A DNA stretch of 64,000 nt from Saccharospirillum salsuginis. Its GTDB lineage: Bacteria > Pseudomonadota > Gammaproteobacteria > Pseudomonadales > Natronospirillaceae. The notes under the pieces are model-generated. The model did not search any database, was not told the origin of the DNA, and worked only from the letters and a program-made list of their open reading frames with translations. Position numbers and translations under genes: made by a program. The stretch lies in assembly GCF_014651855.1 (NCBI RefSeq), contig NZ_BMXR01000005.1:1-64000 (forward strand), written 5' to 3'. Positions 17,771 to 26,187 of the stretch are shown piece after piece. Each line of letters starts with the position of its first letter. Within the stretch, counting starts at the first letter, position 1.

Positions 17771-18658
17771 ATGACACCGACGCCACTCGACCAATACCCC
17801 CGCATGACCACCACCCGGGCCCGCCTGGTCGCCGCCACCCAACTCGGCGACGGCATGGCGCTCGCCCGCTGGGACAACGAACGGGACGACATCCGCGACA
17901 TGCGTTCCGACCACCACACCCTCAGCGTCTACCTCAACGGCGCCGGCAACTGCAGCCGCCGCCTCGGCGACACGACCATCGCCAGCCACCCGAACACCCG
18001 GCTGTGCCTGATGCCGGCCACAGTGACGTCGAACTGGCAGGTCCATGGCCCCATCACCCTGCTCCACCTCTACTTCACAGACGCCCATCTGCGGCGACAG
18101 GTCGAACAGGTCTGGGACAAAGACGGCCGCCACATCAACCTGGACGAACTCGACTTCGCCGACGACCCGCTGCTGGTGCCGCTGTTCCAGACCACGCTCA
18201 GCCAATGCGACTGGCAGGATCCGCTCGACCGGCTGACCGTCGACTCCGCCGTCCAGACCGCCCTGCTGCACACTCTGCGGAATTACACCCAACGCGACCT
18301 GCCCCGCCTGCGCCCGCGCGGCGGCCTGGCGCCCTGGCAACTGAAACGCGTGGTCGACTGCATCGAACACCACCTGGACCAACCCCTGACACTCGCCGAC
18401 CTCGCCCGGCAGGTCGACCTCAGCGACTACCACTTCGCCCGCATGTTCAAGCAATCCACCGGTCAGGCACCGCACCGTTACGTCATGCAGCGCAGACTGT
18501 CACGGGCGCGCGAGTGGCTGACCAACAGCTCCCTCAGCATGACCGAGATCGCCCTGCGCTGCGGGTTCAGTTCCGCCAGCCATTTCAGCAACCGCTTCCG
18601 CGCTGAAATGGGTCGATCCCCATCAACGTATCGGCGAGCCAGAGACATCCAGCCTTGA
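17771..18658 (+). CDS. AraC family transcriptional regulator
   Basis: 295 aa from MTPTPLDQYPRM. The N-terminal ~170 residues form a cupin-like sensing region; the C-terminal ~100 hold the double helix-turn-helix (LADLARQVDLSDYHFARMFKQ, then MTEIALRCGFSSASHFSNRFR) ending GRSPSTYR. The inducer is unknown. It is divergent from the EamA transporter, with family A copy A2 between them, so control of that transporter is possible. An in-frame start at 17537 lies inside the repeat and is rejected. Confidence 0.88.
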   Translation: MTPTPLDQYPRMTTTRARLVAATQLGDGMALARWDNERDDIRDMRSDHHTLSVYLNGAGNCSRRLGDTTIASHPNTRLCLMPATVTSNWQVHGPITLLHLYFTDAHLRRQVEQVWDKDGRHINLDELDFADDPLLVPLFQTTLSQCDWQDPLDRLTVDSAVQTALLHTLRNYTQRDLPRLRPRGGLAPWQLKRVVDCIEHHLDQPLTLADLARQVDLSDYHFARMFKQSTGQAPHRYVMQRRLSRAREWLTNSSLSMTEIALRCGFSSASHFSNRFRAEMGRSPSTYRRARDIQP

Positions 18659-18724
18659 TAACCCGGTTGTCCACTTGGGCGATTCCCGATAATCTCCGCC
18701 TTTTTTGGACACCGGAGCCCCTCG

Positions 18725-19147
18725 ATGATCATCCGTGTTTTCACCGAAACCGACCGCGCCGCCGTGATCGAGCTGTGGCAACGTTGCGATCTGGTCGTTC
18801 CCTGGAACGACCCAAACAAGGACATCGACCGCAAACTGAAAGTGGGTGCCGAGCTGTTTCTGGTCGGTGAACGGGAGGGTCGGCTGGTCGCGACTGCGAT
18901 GGGCGGCTACGAGGGACATCGTGGCTGGGTGAACTACCTGGCGGTGGATCCGGATCTTCAGCGTCAGGGCCTGGCCCGCCGGATGATGGAGGCGCTGGAA
19001 GAACGGCTGCGCACGCTCGGCTGCCCGAAGATCAACCTCCAGGTCCGCGAGACCAATGCTGCGGTACTGGCATTTTACGAGGCCCTGGGCTATCGCGTCG
19101 ATGCCGCGGTCAGTCTGGGCAAGCGCCTGGAGTCCGACCAGGCGTGA
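18725..19147 (+). CDS. ypeA: GNAT acetyltransferase YpeA
   Basis: 140 aa. Strongly resembles E. coli YpeA along its length: MIIRVFTETDRAAVIELW, the LVVPWNDPNKDIDRKL segment, acetyl-CoA loop VDPDLQRQGLARRMME and GCPKINLQVRETN. The acceptor substrate is not established for the family. The stop codon overlaps the start of the next AraC gene (GTGA), so the two are co-translated. Confidence 0.9.
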   Translation: MIIRVFTETDRAAVIELWQRCDLVVPWNDPNKDIDRKLKVGAELFLVGEREGRLVATAMGGYEGHRGWVNYLAVDPDLQRQGLARRMMEALEERLRTLGCPKINLQVRETNAAVLAFYEALGYRVDAAVSLGKRLESDQA

Positions 19148-20214
19148 CCTTGCACGATGACGAGATCCCGCTGCGCCTGACGGTGCTGGCCAGTTGGCCA
19201 CGCCTGATGCTGCAGACCTTCGAACGGCTGGACCTGCCCGCCGAACAACTGGCGCTGGAAGCCGGCCTGACCCCGGACCAACTTACGGACGCCAACAGCC
19301 GGGTGCCGTCGATGGCGGTCGTGCAGTTGTGGCGATTGGGGCTGGCCCGCGCCGATCGGAACCTGCCGCTGGCCATCGCCGAACACGTCAACGCCGGCAC
19401 CTTTCACGCCCTGGGCTTCGCCATGGCCACCAGCCGGAACGGACGGGAAGCGTTGTCGATGTTGCAGCGCTACTATCCACTGCTGACCACCACGATCCAG
19501 TTGGATTTCGTCGAGCGCAGCGGGCAGACCGGCTTGACGATGCGCTCCAGCCCGCTACTGCATCATCTGCTGAAAAACTTCGCCGGTCCCGATCTGTCGG
19601 ACAGCCTGGCCCAACTTCGCGAGGCCGGCGCCCTGGCGATGGTGGCACTGTTTCGCAGCTACTTCGGCGTGCACTTCACGCCCACGGCTCTGGAATTCCG
19701 GCGTACCCTTGGCCACGATCGCACCGGCTATGAAGCGTTGCTCGGTTGCCCTCTGAACGACGGAGCCGATCAGGATACCGTCTGGTTCGACGACGCCCTG
19801 CTCGAACGCCCGCTGCCATCGGCCAACCCGCACCTGTCCACCGTCAACGAACAGATCATCGCCAGCTACCTGCGACTGCTGCAGCAGGACTGGCCCAGCC
19901 TGGTCGTCTCGCAGATTATCCTGCAGATGCCGGATCGTTCCGTCACCCAGCAAAGCGTGGCCGAGGCGCTGCATCTGTCGACACGCACGCTGCAACGAAG
20001 GCTGAACGAGGCCGGCGTCAGCTTCCGCGACCTGTTGCAGCAAGCACGCCGGGAACTGGCGATCCAGTACATCCGGCACAGCGACCTGCCCATTCTGGAA
20101 ATCGGCTACCGACTCGGTTTCAGCGAGCCGGCCAATTTCACGCGGGCGTTTCGACAGTGGACGGGCGAGGCGCCGGGGCGCTATCGCGAGCGGCACCGAA
20201 CCGCAACGCCATAG
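19144..20214 (+). CDS. AraC family transcriptional regulator (arabinose-binding-domain type)
   Basis: 356 aa. The N-terminal region matches the ~180-residue ligand domain of OruR/ArgR-type regulators (ALEAGLTPDQLTDANSRVPSMAVVQLW, FHALGFAMATS). The C-terminal HTH pair is ALHLSTRTLQRRLNEAGVSFRDLL and ILEIGYRLGFSEPANFTRAFRQWTGEAPGRYR. GTG start overlaps ypeA. Its 3' end overlaps the opposing exporter permease gene by 77 bp. It is a candidate regulator of that exporter operon. Confidence 0.88.
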   Translation: MTLHDDEIPLRLTVLASWPRLMLQTFERLDLPAEQLALEAGLTPDQLTDANSRVPSMAVVQLWRLGLARADRNLPLAIAEHVNAGTFHALGFAMATSRNGREALSMLQRYYPLLTTTIQLDFVERSGQTGLTMRSSPLLHHLLKNFAGPDLSDSLAQLREAGALAMVALFRSYFGVHFTPTALEFRRTLGHDRTGYEALLGCPLNDGADQDTVWFDDALLERPLPSANPHLSTVNEQIIASYLRLLQQDWPSLVVSQIILQMPDRSVTQQSVAEALHLSTRTLQRRLNEAGVSFRDLLQQARRELAIQYIRHSDLPILEIGYRLGFSEPANFTRAFRQWTGEAPGRYRERHRTATP

Positions 20215-21286
20215 CCAGGCCGCCATAGAGCCCGGCCAGCGCCCACATCGGCCAGAGCGCAGGCTCAGCGCCCATAAACGCCCTGCCCAGCAACGCCTGA
20301 CTGCCGAGCGTGGCCGGGACGAGAACGGACAGCGGCCGCAACCAGTCAGCCATGGCGAACAGGGGCCAACTGATGCCGGTCAGCAACAACAGTGGCACGG
20401 ACAACGGCAACAGCCACACCAGTGGCGATTCCAGCCGGGTCATGAATCGGCTGACAATCATCCCGGCCCAGACCGAGGACAGTACAAACGGTAGGCCGTA
20501 GGCGACCAGGTCGGCCGAGGTCAGCGCCGGCCAGACGGATTGAAACGGCAGCCCCCACCTGAACAACGCGATGACCAGGATCAGGCCGTGCAAACTGTAG
20601 AGAACGGTTTGCGCCAGAAACCCGGCCAACGGCTCGGGCCGACGCCCGGTCTCGGTCTGCACGCCCCAATGCATACCCACGGCCAGCATCATCACCTGCT
20701 GGACCAGGAACAGATACACCCCCGGCACCAGATACTGCACATAACTGCGATCCGAATTGAACAGGGGGGTCAGCGCCAGTTGCAGCGGTTCGGCGCGAGC
20801 CTCAGCCTGGACGGCGTTGTCGACCGTCTCGTACAGATGACGCCGGGCCCAGTCGTCCGACTCGGCCCGGATTGTCTCCGCCAGCGCACGGGCGGCGGTT
20901 CCGTAGACCAGGAAATTGCCGGCCGCAGCGCCGTAGCTGACGGTAACGGCCTCGCCCCGCTCCAGATCGGCCTGCATGTCTTTGGGTAGCCTAACATAGG
21001 CCTGTGCCCGCCCCTGGCGCAAGGCGTCGGACAGGCCCGTATCGTCGTGCGATACCCGCACGACGTTCAAGCTGGGCGTGGCGTCGAGCCGGTCGATCAG
21101 ATGCCGGCTGGCCTGAGTGCGGTCCGCATCGGCGACCCAGAGCGCGACCTCGCGCACCTGGGCTTCCTGGTAGGGCAACGGATAAAACAGGGAATAGAAC
21201 AATGGCGCACCGACGAGCACCAGCAGGATGCCCGGGTATTTGAACAACACCCCCAGTTCGTCTTTTAACGCGTTCAAGAAGGTCAT
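20138..21286 (-). CDS. ABC-2 type transport permease (exporter subunit 2)
   Basis: 382 aa from MTFLNALKDELGVLF. Layout is one N-terminal transmembrane segment, a ~160-residue periplasmic domain and five C-terminal transmembrane segments ending with the paired LLTGISWP motif of YhhJ/YbhS-type ABC-2 permeases. The start overlaps the upstream permease stop by 4 nt (ATGA). No ATPase gene is in the operon. The C-terminus overlaps the opposing AraC gene by 77 bp. Confidence 0.85.
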   Translation of the reverse strand: MTFLNALKDELGVLFKYPGILLVLVGAPLFYSLFYPLPYQEAQVREVALWVADADRTQASRHLIDRLDATPSLNVVRVSHDDTGLSDALRQGRAQAYVRLPKDMQADLERGEAVTVSYGAAAGNFLVYGTAARALAETIRAESDDWARRHLYETVDNAVQAEARAEPLQLALTPLFNSDRSYVQYLVPGVYLFLVQQVMMLAVGMHWGVQTETGRRPEPLAGFLAQTVLYSLHGLILVIALFRWGLPFQSVWPALTSADLVAYGLPFVLSSVWAGMIVSRFMTRLESPLVWLLPLSVPLLLLTGISWPLFAMADWLRPLSVLVPATLGSQALLGRAFMGAEPALWPMWALAGLYGGLAMALRFGAARDSAPAPRPSTVETPA

Positions 21287-22473
21287 GGCGTGTGTGGCTC
21301 CCCATCGGTTTGGTTCAGCGTCGAGTGCAGCATCCACAACGCCGGCGGCAGCAACGCCAGGGTGACCCAAAAAATGGGGGCCACCGCCGTTATCGCGGTA
21401 TCAAGCAATCCCCCCATATGAACGATGCTGTCCTGAAGTCGCACCAGGGTGCCGACCGGCAACAGCTCTTGCCAGAAGCGCGCCAGCGGGTTCATCGCGG
21501 CGACTGGAAAGGTGACGCCGATGAAAGCGAACGCCGGCAGGGTATAGACGGCGGCAAGCGACAACGCCCGGCGTAGGTTTCGTATCAAGAGGATGACCAC
21601 CAGGGCCACTGCCTGGTAAAACAGCTGCACGACGAGGCTGACGACAGCCAAGGTTCCCAGGCGGTCGGTCCAGGGTAGTGACAAGGCATCCAGAGTGTGA
21701 ATGTGTGCCAGCAGCACCCAACTGAACAGAACCACCCCGGGTAACAGCAATTTGCCCAGCAAGGCCGGCACCAGGCGCCCGCCTGACAACCGCGACCAGT
21801 CGTTGACCGAATCGTCCCGGAATTCGTGGCCCACGGACACCATCGTGACCAGTACCACCAGGACGTGCCAGACGTGCAGTTGCAAGGCGCCGAGCAGAAA
21901 GGATCGGTAGTTCAGCCATTGGTTGCCAAAAACCGCGCGCTGAGTCTGGATCGGAACCACCCGGGCTTGCGCCTGCTCTTTCAACTCGCCCTGGGTCATG
22001 AACAGCGCCGCGGTTTCGCGCAGGCTCCGTTCGATGATGAATCGCACCAGCTCATTGCCGAGCAGCGTGCCCATCATGTAACTCTGCTGATTGACGTAAG
22101 CCGGCACCGTCTGGGGCAGCCCATAAGCCAGCTGTTCGGAAAATCCGTGTTCGATCACCAGATACCCGAACGCGGACGACTCACGCACAGCCGCCAGGGC
22201 GGCGTCGGTACCCTGGTGTTGCACCCGGACGTCGAGCGTCGACGAGGTGCCGAGGCGGTAGGCCAGGTCGCGGCTGGCCGGGGTCCGGTCCAGGTCGACG
22301 ACCTGAAAGGGCACAGCGCGGACCTGGGGCTCGGCAACGATACCGTTCAACAGCCCCCAGGCCAGCAGGGGCGCTAGAAACAGCAGGAAGGCATAACCGG
22401 GCTGGGTCAGCATGCGCCGCCCTTCGCGGCGCAGCAGACGACCCGGCTGCCAACCGGCACGGGTGTCAGCCAT
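21283..22473 (-). CDS. ABC-2 type transport permease (exporter subunit 1)
   Basis: 396 aa, the same layout as the downstream permease: N-terminal transmembrane segment (about 27-45), a periplasmic domain with DLDRTPASRDLAYRLG, then several C-terminal segments and the FAFIGVTFP motif. The two permeases are distant paralogues and probably form a heterodimer. It overlaps the HlyD-like gene upstream by 8 nt. Confidence 0.85.
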   Translation of the reverse strand: MADTRAGWQPGRLLRREGRRMLTQPGYAFLLFLAPLLAWGLLNGIVAEPQVRAVPFQVVDLDRTPASRDLAYRLGTSSTLDVRVQHQGTDAALAAVRESSAFGYLVIEHGFSEQLAYGLPQTVPAYVNQQSYMMGTLLGNELVRFIIERSLRETAALFMTQGELKEQAQARVVPIQTQRAVFGNQWLNYRSFLLGALQLHVWHVLVVLVTMVSVGHEFRDDSVNDWSRLSGGRLVPALLGKLLLPGVVLFSWVLLAHIHTLDALSLPWTDRLGTLAVVSLVVQLFYQAVALVVILLIRNLRRALSLAAVYTLPAFAFIGVTFPVAAMNPLARFWQELLPVGTLVRLQDSIVHMGGLLDTAITAVAPIFWVTLALLPPALWMLHSTLNQTDGEPHTP

Positions 22474-23452
22474 GATCCGGCTCCGTGCTCAACAGAACAC
22501 TCATACCGGCACGCCAGTCGGGCCGGTCCGTCGTCGGAAGGGCCCGGACTTCGAAGGTCCGCAGATCGGCCTCACCGGTATGGGTGGCGCGCCAGGTCGC
22601 GTATTCGCCAAGCGGCGAGACGTAACTGACAGTCAATTCAATGGTTTGGTCGAGTGCCGGCACATAGCCGGACATCGCCTGGCCGGGTTTGAAGTCATCG
22701 AGCCTGTCTTCGCGCACATGGAAACGGACCCAGCTGTCGTTCAGGTCGGTCAGGGTCACGACCGGAAACCCGGCCGGGGCGATCTCGCCCGGATGCACCA
22801 GCACCTCGGTCACTTCACCGGCCGCCGGCGCGGTCATGTGGGTTTCGGCCAACAAGGCGCGGACTTCGTCCAGCGCCCCCTTGGCGGCATCGGTTTCACT
22901 GGCGGCGGCGGCTTTCAACTCGTCCTCGGTCCCGTTTTGCGCCTGGACATACTGCTGGCGCGCGGCTTCGGCGGCCAACCGGGCGGACTCCGCCCTGGTT
23001 TCGGCTTCATCCAGTCGCTGCTGACTGACCAGACCGTCGTCGTGCAGGTTGCGCACGCGCCCGGCGGTCTTTTCGGCCAGTTCGAACGCGGCCCGGGCCC
23101 GTTGCCACTGGTCGCGGGCCTGAGCCAGTTCTTCCTGACGGGCACCGCGTTCGGCGCGTTGACTCATGGCCGACTTGGCGGCCACGGCGGCCCGCGCCTG
23201 CCTCAGACGGGCATCCAGTTCCGGGCTGCTCAGCTCGAACACCGGGTCGCCCACGGCCAGACGGTCGCCCTCGCGTACGGACAGTTCCGACACCCGCCCG
23301 GCCAGTTTGGCGCTGATGCGTACGGTCCGGGCGTCCACGGTGCCCTGCAACACCGGCTCGGGGGCTTGCATCTGGTCCATATAGCCATAGCCGAGTACGC
23401 CACCGAGGCCACACAGATAGACCAGACTGAAAATCATCGCTTTGTTGTTCAT
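22466..23452 (-). CDS. HlyD family periplasmic adaptor (membrane fusion protein)
   Basis: 328 aa. An N-terminal membrane anchor (about 7-25) is followed by a biotinyl-lipoyl half (GTVDARTVRISAKLAGRVSELSVREGD), a long alpha-helical hairpin (about 85-185), the second lipoyl half (MTAPAAGEVTEVLVHPGEIAPAGFPVVTLTD, split) and a beta-barrel. It links the inner-membrane permeases to the TolC-like channel encoded immediately upstream; start and stop overlap by 4 nt. Confidence 0.9.
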   Translation of the reverse strand: MNNKAMIFSLVYLCGLGGVLGYGYMDQMQAPEPVLQGTVDARTVRISAKLAGRVSELSVREGDRLAVGDPVFELSSPELDARLRQARAAVAAKSAMSQRAERGARQEELAQARDQWQRARAAFELAEKTAGRVRNLHDDGLVSQQRLDEAETRAESARLAAEAARQQYVQAQNGTEDELKAAAASETDAAKGALDEVRALLAETHMTAPAAGEVTEVLVHPGEIAPAGFPVVTLTDLNDSWVRFHVREDRLDDFKPGQAMSGYVPALDQTIELTVSYVSPLGEYATWRATHTGEADLRTFEVRALPTTDRPDWRAGMSVLLSTEPDHG

Positions 23453-24789
23453 CTCGACTGTCCTTTTTCGGCAGTGGGTTGATCCAATATCGTGAAAAAT
23501 CGGTCCTCATCGCCGGCATGGATGTAGAGCCGCGCCAGCGCCCGATGCTGGTCGACAACGGCATTCAACCGTTGCAGGCGAATACCGGCCAGGGCGGTTT
23601 CGGCCTCGACCCAGTCCAGCGTGGTGTTCAGTCCCTGCTCGTAACCGCGCCGGGTCAGGGTGACGCGCTCCTGGATCAGGTCTTCCGAAGACGCCAGCGA
23701 CTCAATGTCGGCATTGGCGCGCTGCAGGTCGCGGTAATCATGTTGCAGGCGGCTGATCAGGTCGGTTTCGCTCTGCTCGGTCTGTCGGGCGGCCTGCTCC
23801 ACCCGCGCCAGGGCCGCGCGGCGCTGTTGGAGGCGATTGCCCTCGCCCAGCAGCGACCACTCGAAGGCGACACCGGCGGCCCAACGCGGTTCCAGGGCGG
23901 TGAGTGAATCCGGCAGCAGTTCGTAGCGTCCGAACAGGGCCACGGTGGGTTTCCAACCCGCCGTGCGGGCCTCGAGACCGGCCCGAGCCAGATCGGTCCG
24001 GGCGTTCAGCTGGGCCATCTCGGGAGCGTTCTCCAGCATGTGTCGGGTGAGACGATTCATGTCCGGTTCGATGGACAAAGGCGTCAGTGGGCCGGGATCA
24101 GGCAAGGGGTGAGCCTCCCCGACCCACTGACGGAAAACCAGAACAGCCAGGTCCAGATCGGCCTGGCTGGTGGACATGGCGCGGCGCGCCTTGTCGCGTT
24201 CGACTTCGGCGCTCAAGCGCTCGGACGGCGCGATCAAGCCCTCTTCCTCGCGCCGACGGGCGCTGTAGACCTGCTTGTCCAGGGTCTGAAGATTGCGTTC
24301 GCGGATGGCGACGGTTTCCCGCGCCATCACAACGTTGTAGTAGCGGTCGACCAGTTGCAGCAGCACCTGTTGGCGATTCTGCCCGGCCCGGGCGCTCTCG
24401 TCGGCGAGGCGGGCATCGGCCGCGTCGACGGCCGCGCCGATACGTCCACCGGTGTATACCGGCAACCGGGCTTCGAGATAGGCGTTGGCGTACTGAACGT
24501 CTTGCACCTTTTCATACATCGGCGGTGCGCCCGGTGCCAATGAGGAAACATCGACCTCCACGCCGAGCTCGTCGTCCAGCCGGGTGTAACGGCCCTTCAA
24601 TGTGAGCGTGGGGCCATAGCGCCAGCGTTCCGAGGCAGCCTCGGCTTCACGGGCTTTGATGGCGGATTCGGCCGCGTTCAGACCGGGATGACGGTATTGT
24701 AGATCCTGCCAGAGGGTTTCGAGCTCCGAGGCCTGAAGCGTCGGAAGCAGCAACAGGCCCAAACCGAGCGATAACAACGATTGTTTCAT
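23449..24789 (-). CDS. TolC family outer membrane efflux protein
   Basis: 446 aa from MKQSLLSLGLGLLLLPTLQASE, a clear signal peptide. The body is two repeated outer membrane efflux protein units with long coiled helices. It forms a trimeric outer-membrane channel. First gene of the four-gene exporter tolC-like/hlyD-like/permease/permease, all overlapping. The substrate is unknown. An ATG 33 nt upstream is less likely because it precedes the signal peptide. Confidence 0.9.
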   Translation of the reverse strand: MKQSLLSLGLGLLLLPTLQASELETLWQDLQYRHPGLNAAESAIKAREAEAASERWRYGPTLTLKGRYTRLDDELGVEVDVSSLAPGAPPMYEKVQDVQYANAYLEARLPVYTGGRIGAAVDAADARLADESARAGQNRQQVLLQLVDRYYNVVMARETVAIRERNLQTLDKQVYSARRREEEGLIAPSERLSAEVERDKARRAMSTSQADLDLAVLVFRQWVGEAHPLPDPGPLTPLSIEPDMNRLTRHMLENAPEMAQLNARTDLARAGLEARTAGWKPTVALFGRYELLPDSLTALEPRWAAGVAFEWSLLGEGNRLQQRRAALARVEQAARQTEQSETDLISRLQHDYRDLQRANADIESLASSEDLIQERVTLTRRGYEQGLNTTLDWVEAETALAGIRLQRLNAVVDQHRALARLYIHAGDEDRFFTILDQPTAEKGQSR

Positions 24790-24930
24790 GATGACTCTTG
24801 CCTGGCTTGACGATGGGCGCACAGTCTAGGGGCGGGACCGCGACAGCCGGTTGTCAAATCGCGCCAATGAGTTGTCACCCGGTTAAGGATTTTCGATACT
24901 CGCTCCCTGAATGATGAATCGAGACGACCG

Positions 24931-25449
24931 ATGACCCCGATTACCCTGACCTCCGGCTATCGCATTCGCCTGGCCGAACCCGACGACGTTCCCCATATCC
25001 TGCGCTTCATTCAGGAACTGGCGGAGTACGAGAAGCTGGCGCACGAAGTCACCGCAACCGAAGCCAGGCTCAGGGAGACGCTGTTCGGCGAACACCGTTA
25101 CGCCGAAGTGCTATTGGCGGAAAATGACAATGACGGCCCGGTCGGTATGGCGCTGTTTTTTTACAACTACAGTACCTTTCTGGCCAAACCCGGCATTCAC
25201 CTGGAAGACCTTTACGTCCAGCCGGATCAACGTGGGGCGGGCCTCGGCAAGGCGTTGATCACCTGTCTGGCGCGCATTGCGGTCGAGCGCGATTGCGGTC
25301 GTCTGGAATGGCAGGTTCTGGACTGGAACGAACCGGCGCGGGAGTTCTACCGCTCGCTCGGTGCCTCCCTGATGGACGGCTGGCTGACCAAGCGGGTAAC
25401 CGGCGAGTCGCTGCAAGCCATGGCCGATCAGTTCGAGGCGACGCGATGA
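24931..25449 (+). CDS. GNAT acetyltransferase, diamine acetyltransferase-like
   Basis: 172 aa. The N-terminus YRIRLAEPDDVPHILRFIQELAEYEKL and the HLEDLYVQPDQRGAGLGKALI acetyl-CoA loop, then WQVLDWNEPAREFYRSLGA, match the spermidine/spermine acetyltransferase-like branch. The acceptor is probably an amine but this is not proven. It overlaps the YbaK gene by ATGA. Confidence 0.82.
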   Translation: MTPITLTSGYRIRLAEPDDVPHILRFIQELAEYEKLAHEVTATEARLRETLFGEHRYAEVLLAENDNDGPVGMALFFYNYSTFLAKPGIHLEDLYVQPDQRGAGLGKALITCLARIAVERDCGRLEWQVLDWNEPAREFYRSLGASLMDGWLTKRVTGESLQAMADQFEATR

Positions 25450-25919
25450 CACCGGCGGTCCAGCTGTTGAAGAAGCAGAAGATCGACTTCGAACTGCATC
25501 AGTTCGAGGTGACCGACGACAGCGAAGGCTACGGCGTCGGTGCTGCCAAGGCGCTGGGGGTGGAGCCGGATCGGGTGTTCAAGACGCTGCTGGTCAGCTT
25601 CAACGGTGACCCGAAACGGCTGGGGGTGTGCATCCTGCCGGTCAGTCACACTCTGAACCTGAAGAAAGCCGCCAAGGCTCACGGTCAAAAGTCGGCGGAG
25701 ATGGCCGACCCGGTCATTGCCGAGAAGGCGACCGGTTATGTCGTCGGCGGCATCAGCCCACTGGGACAGAAGAAACGATTGCCGATGGTGTTGGATCAGA
25801 GTGCGGACGGGTTCGAGCGGATTCTGGTCAGTGGCGGTAAACGCGGTCTGGATTTGGAGCTGGCGCCCGGGGATTTGGTTTCATTGACGGGTGCCCGGCT
25901 GGGGGATTTGGTGGCTTAA
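25446..25919 (+). CDS. ybaK: Cys-tRNA(Pro)/Cys-tRNA(Cys) deacylase YbaK
   Basis: 157 aa. Trans-editing factor that hydrolyses Cys-tRNA(Pro) made by mistake by ProRS. The INS/YbaK domain spans the whole protein: LHQFEVTDD at the start, KTLLVSFNGD, and the catalytic-site lysine region LKKAAKAHGQKSAEMA, then GYVVGGISPLGQKK. Start set by the ATGA overlap with the GNAT gene. Confidence 0.93.
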   Translation: MTPAVQLLKKQKIDFELHQFEVTDDSEGYGVGAAKALGVEPDRVFKTLLVSFNGDPKRLGVCILPVSHTLNLKKAAKAHGQKSAEMADPVIAEKATGYVVGGISPLGQKKRLPMVLDQSADGFERILVSGGKRGLDLELAPGDLVSLTGARLGDLVA

Positions 25920-25947
25920 TTTATTCCTGAATTCAGTGCCTGGGTCC

Positions 25948-26062
25948 GCCCCTGAGGCGGGGGTAGCCCTCCCTGGGGCCGCCGTGAACCCGTCCATGGG
26001 GGCTTGGCTTCGGCATCCATGCCTCAGACATCCCCTGGGAGGGCTACCCCCGCCTCAGGGGC
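25948..26062 (+). repeat. Family A three-way-junction repeat, copy A3
   Basis: Outer arms GCCCCTGAGGCGGGGGT and its complement, then GCCCTCCC.GGGGC. Conserved hairpin CCCGTCCATGGGGG (one G-T pair); second hairpin GGCAT/ATGCC. Core orientation is plus. Its arms are nearly identical to those of copy A7 (41528), although A7's core points the other way. Confidence 0.9.
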
Positions 26063-26187
26063 TTGTTGCCGTGCCTTTTTTTGCAAATTCCGACACTCAA
26101 AAACTTTTTACCCCTTTTTGTCCCCTCAAACGTTCAACCCTCAACGCGGCCCGAACCGGCCGCCGTCCAACAAAGAGGGGAACCGTT

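Noticed and set aside
25891..26187. Upstream extension of the VWA lipoprotein frame through family A copy A3
   Set aside because: The signal peptide and lipobox fit only the ATG at 26188; the extension is repeat sequence. The same applies to frames through copies A1, A2, A4 and A12.
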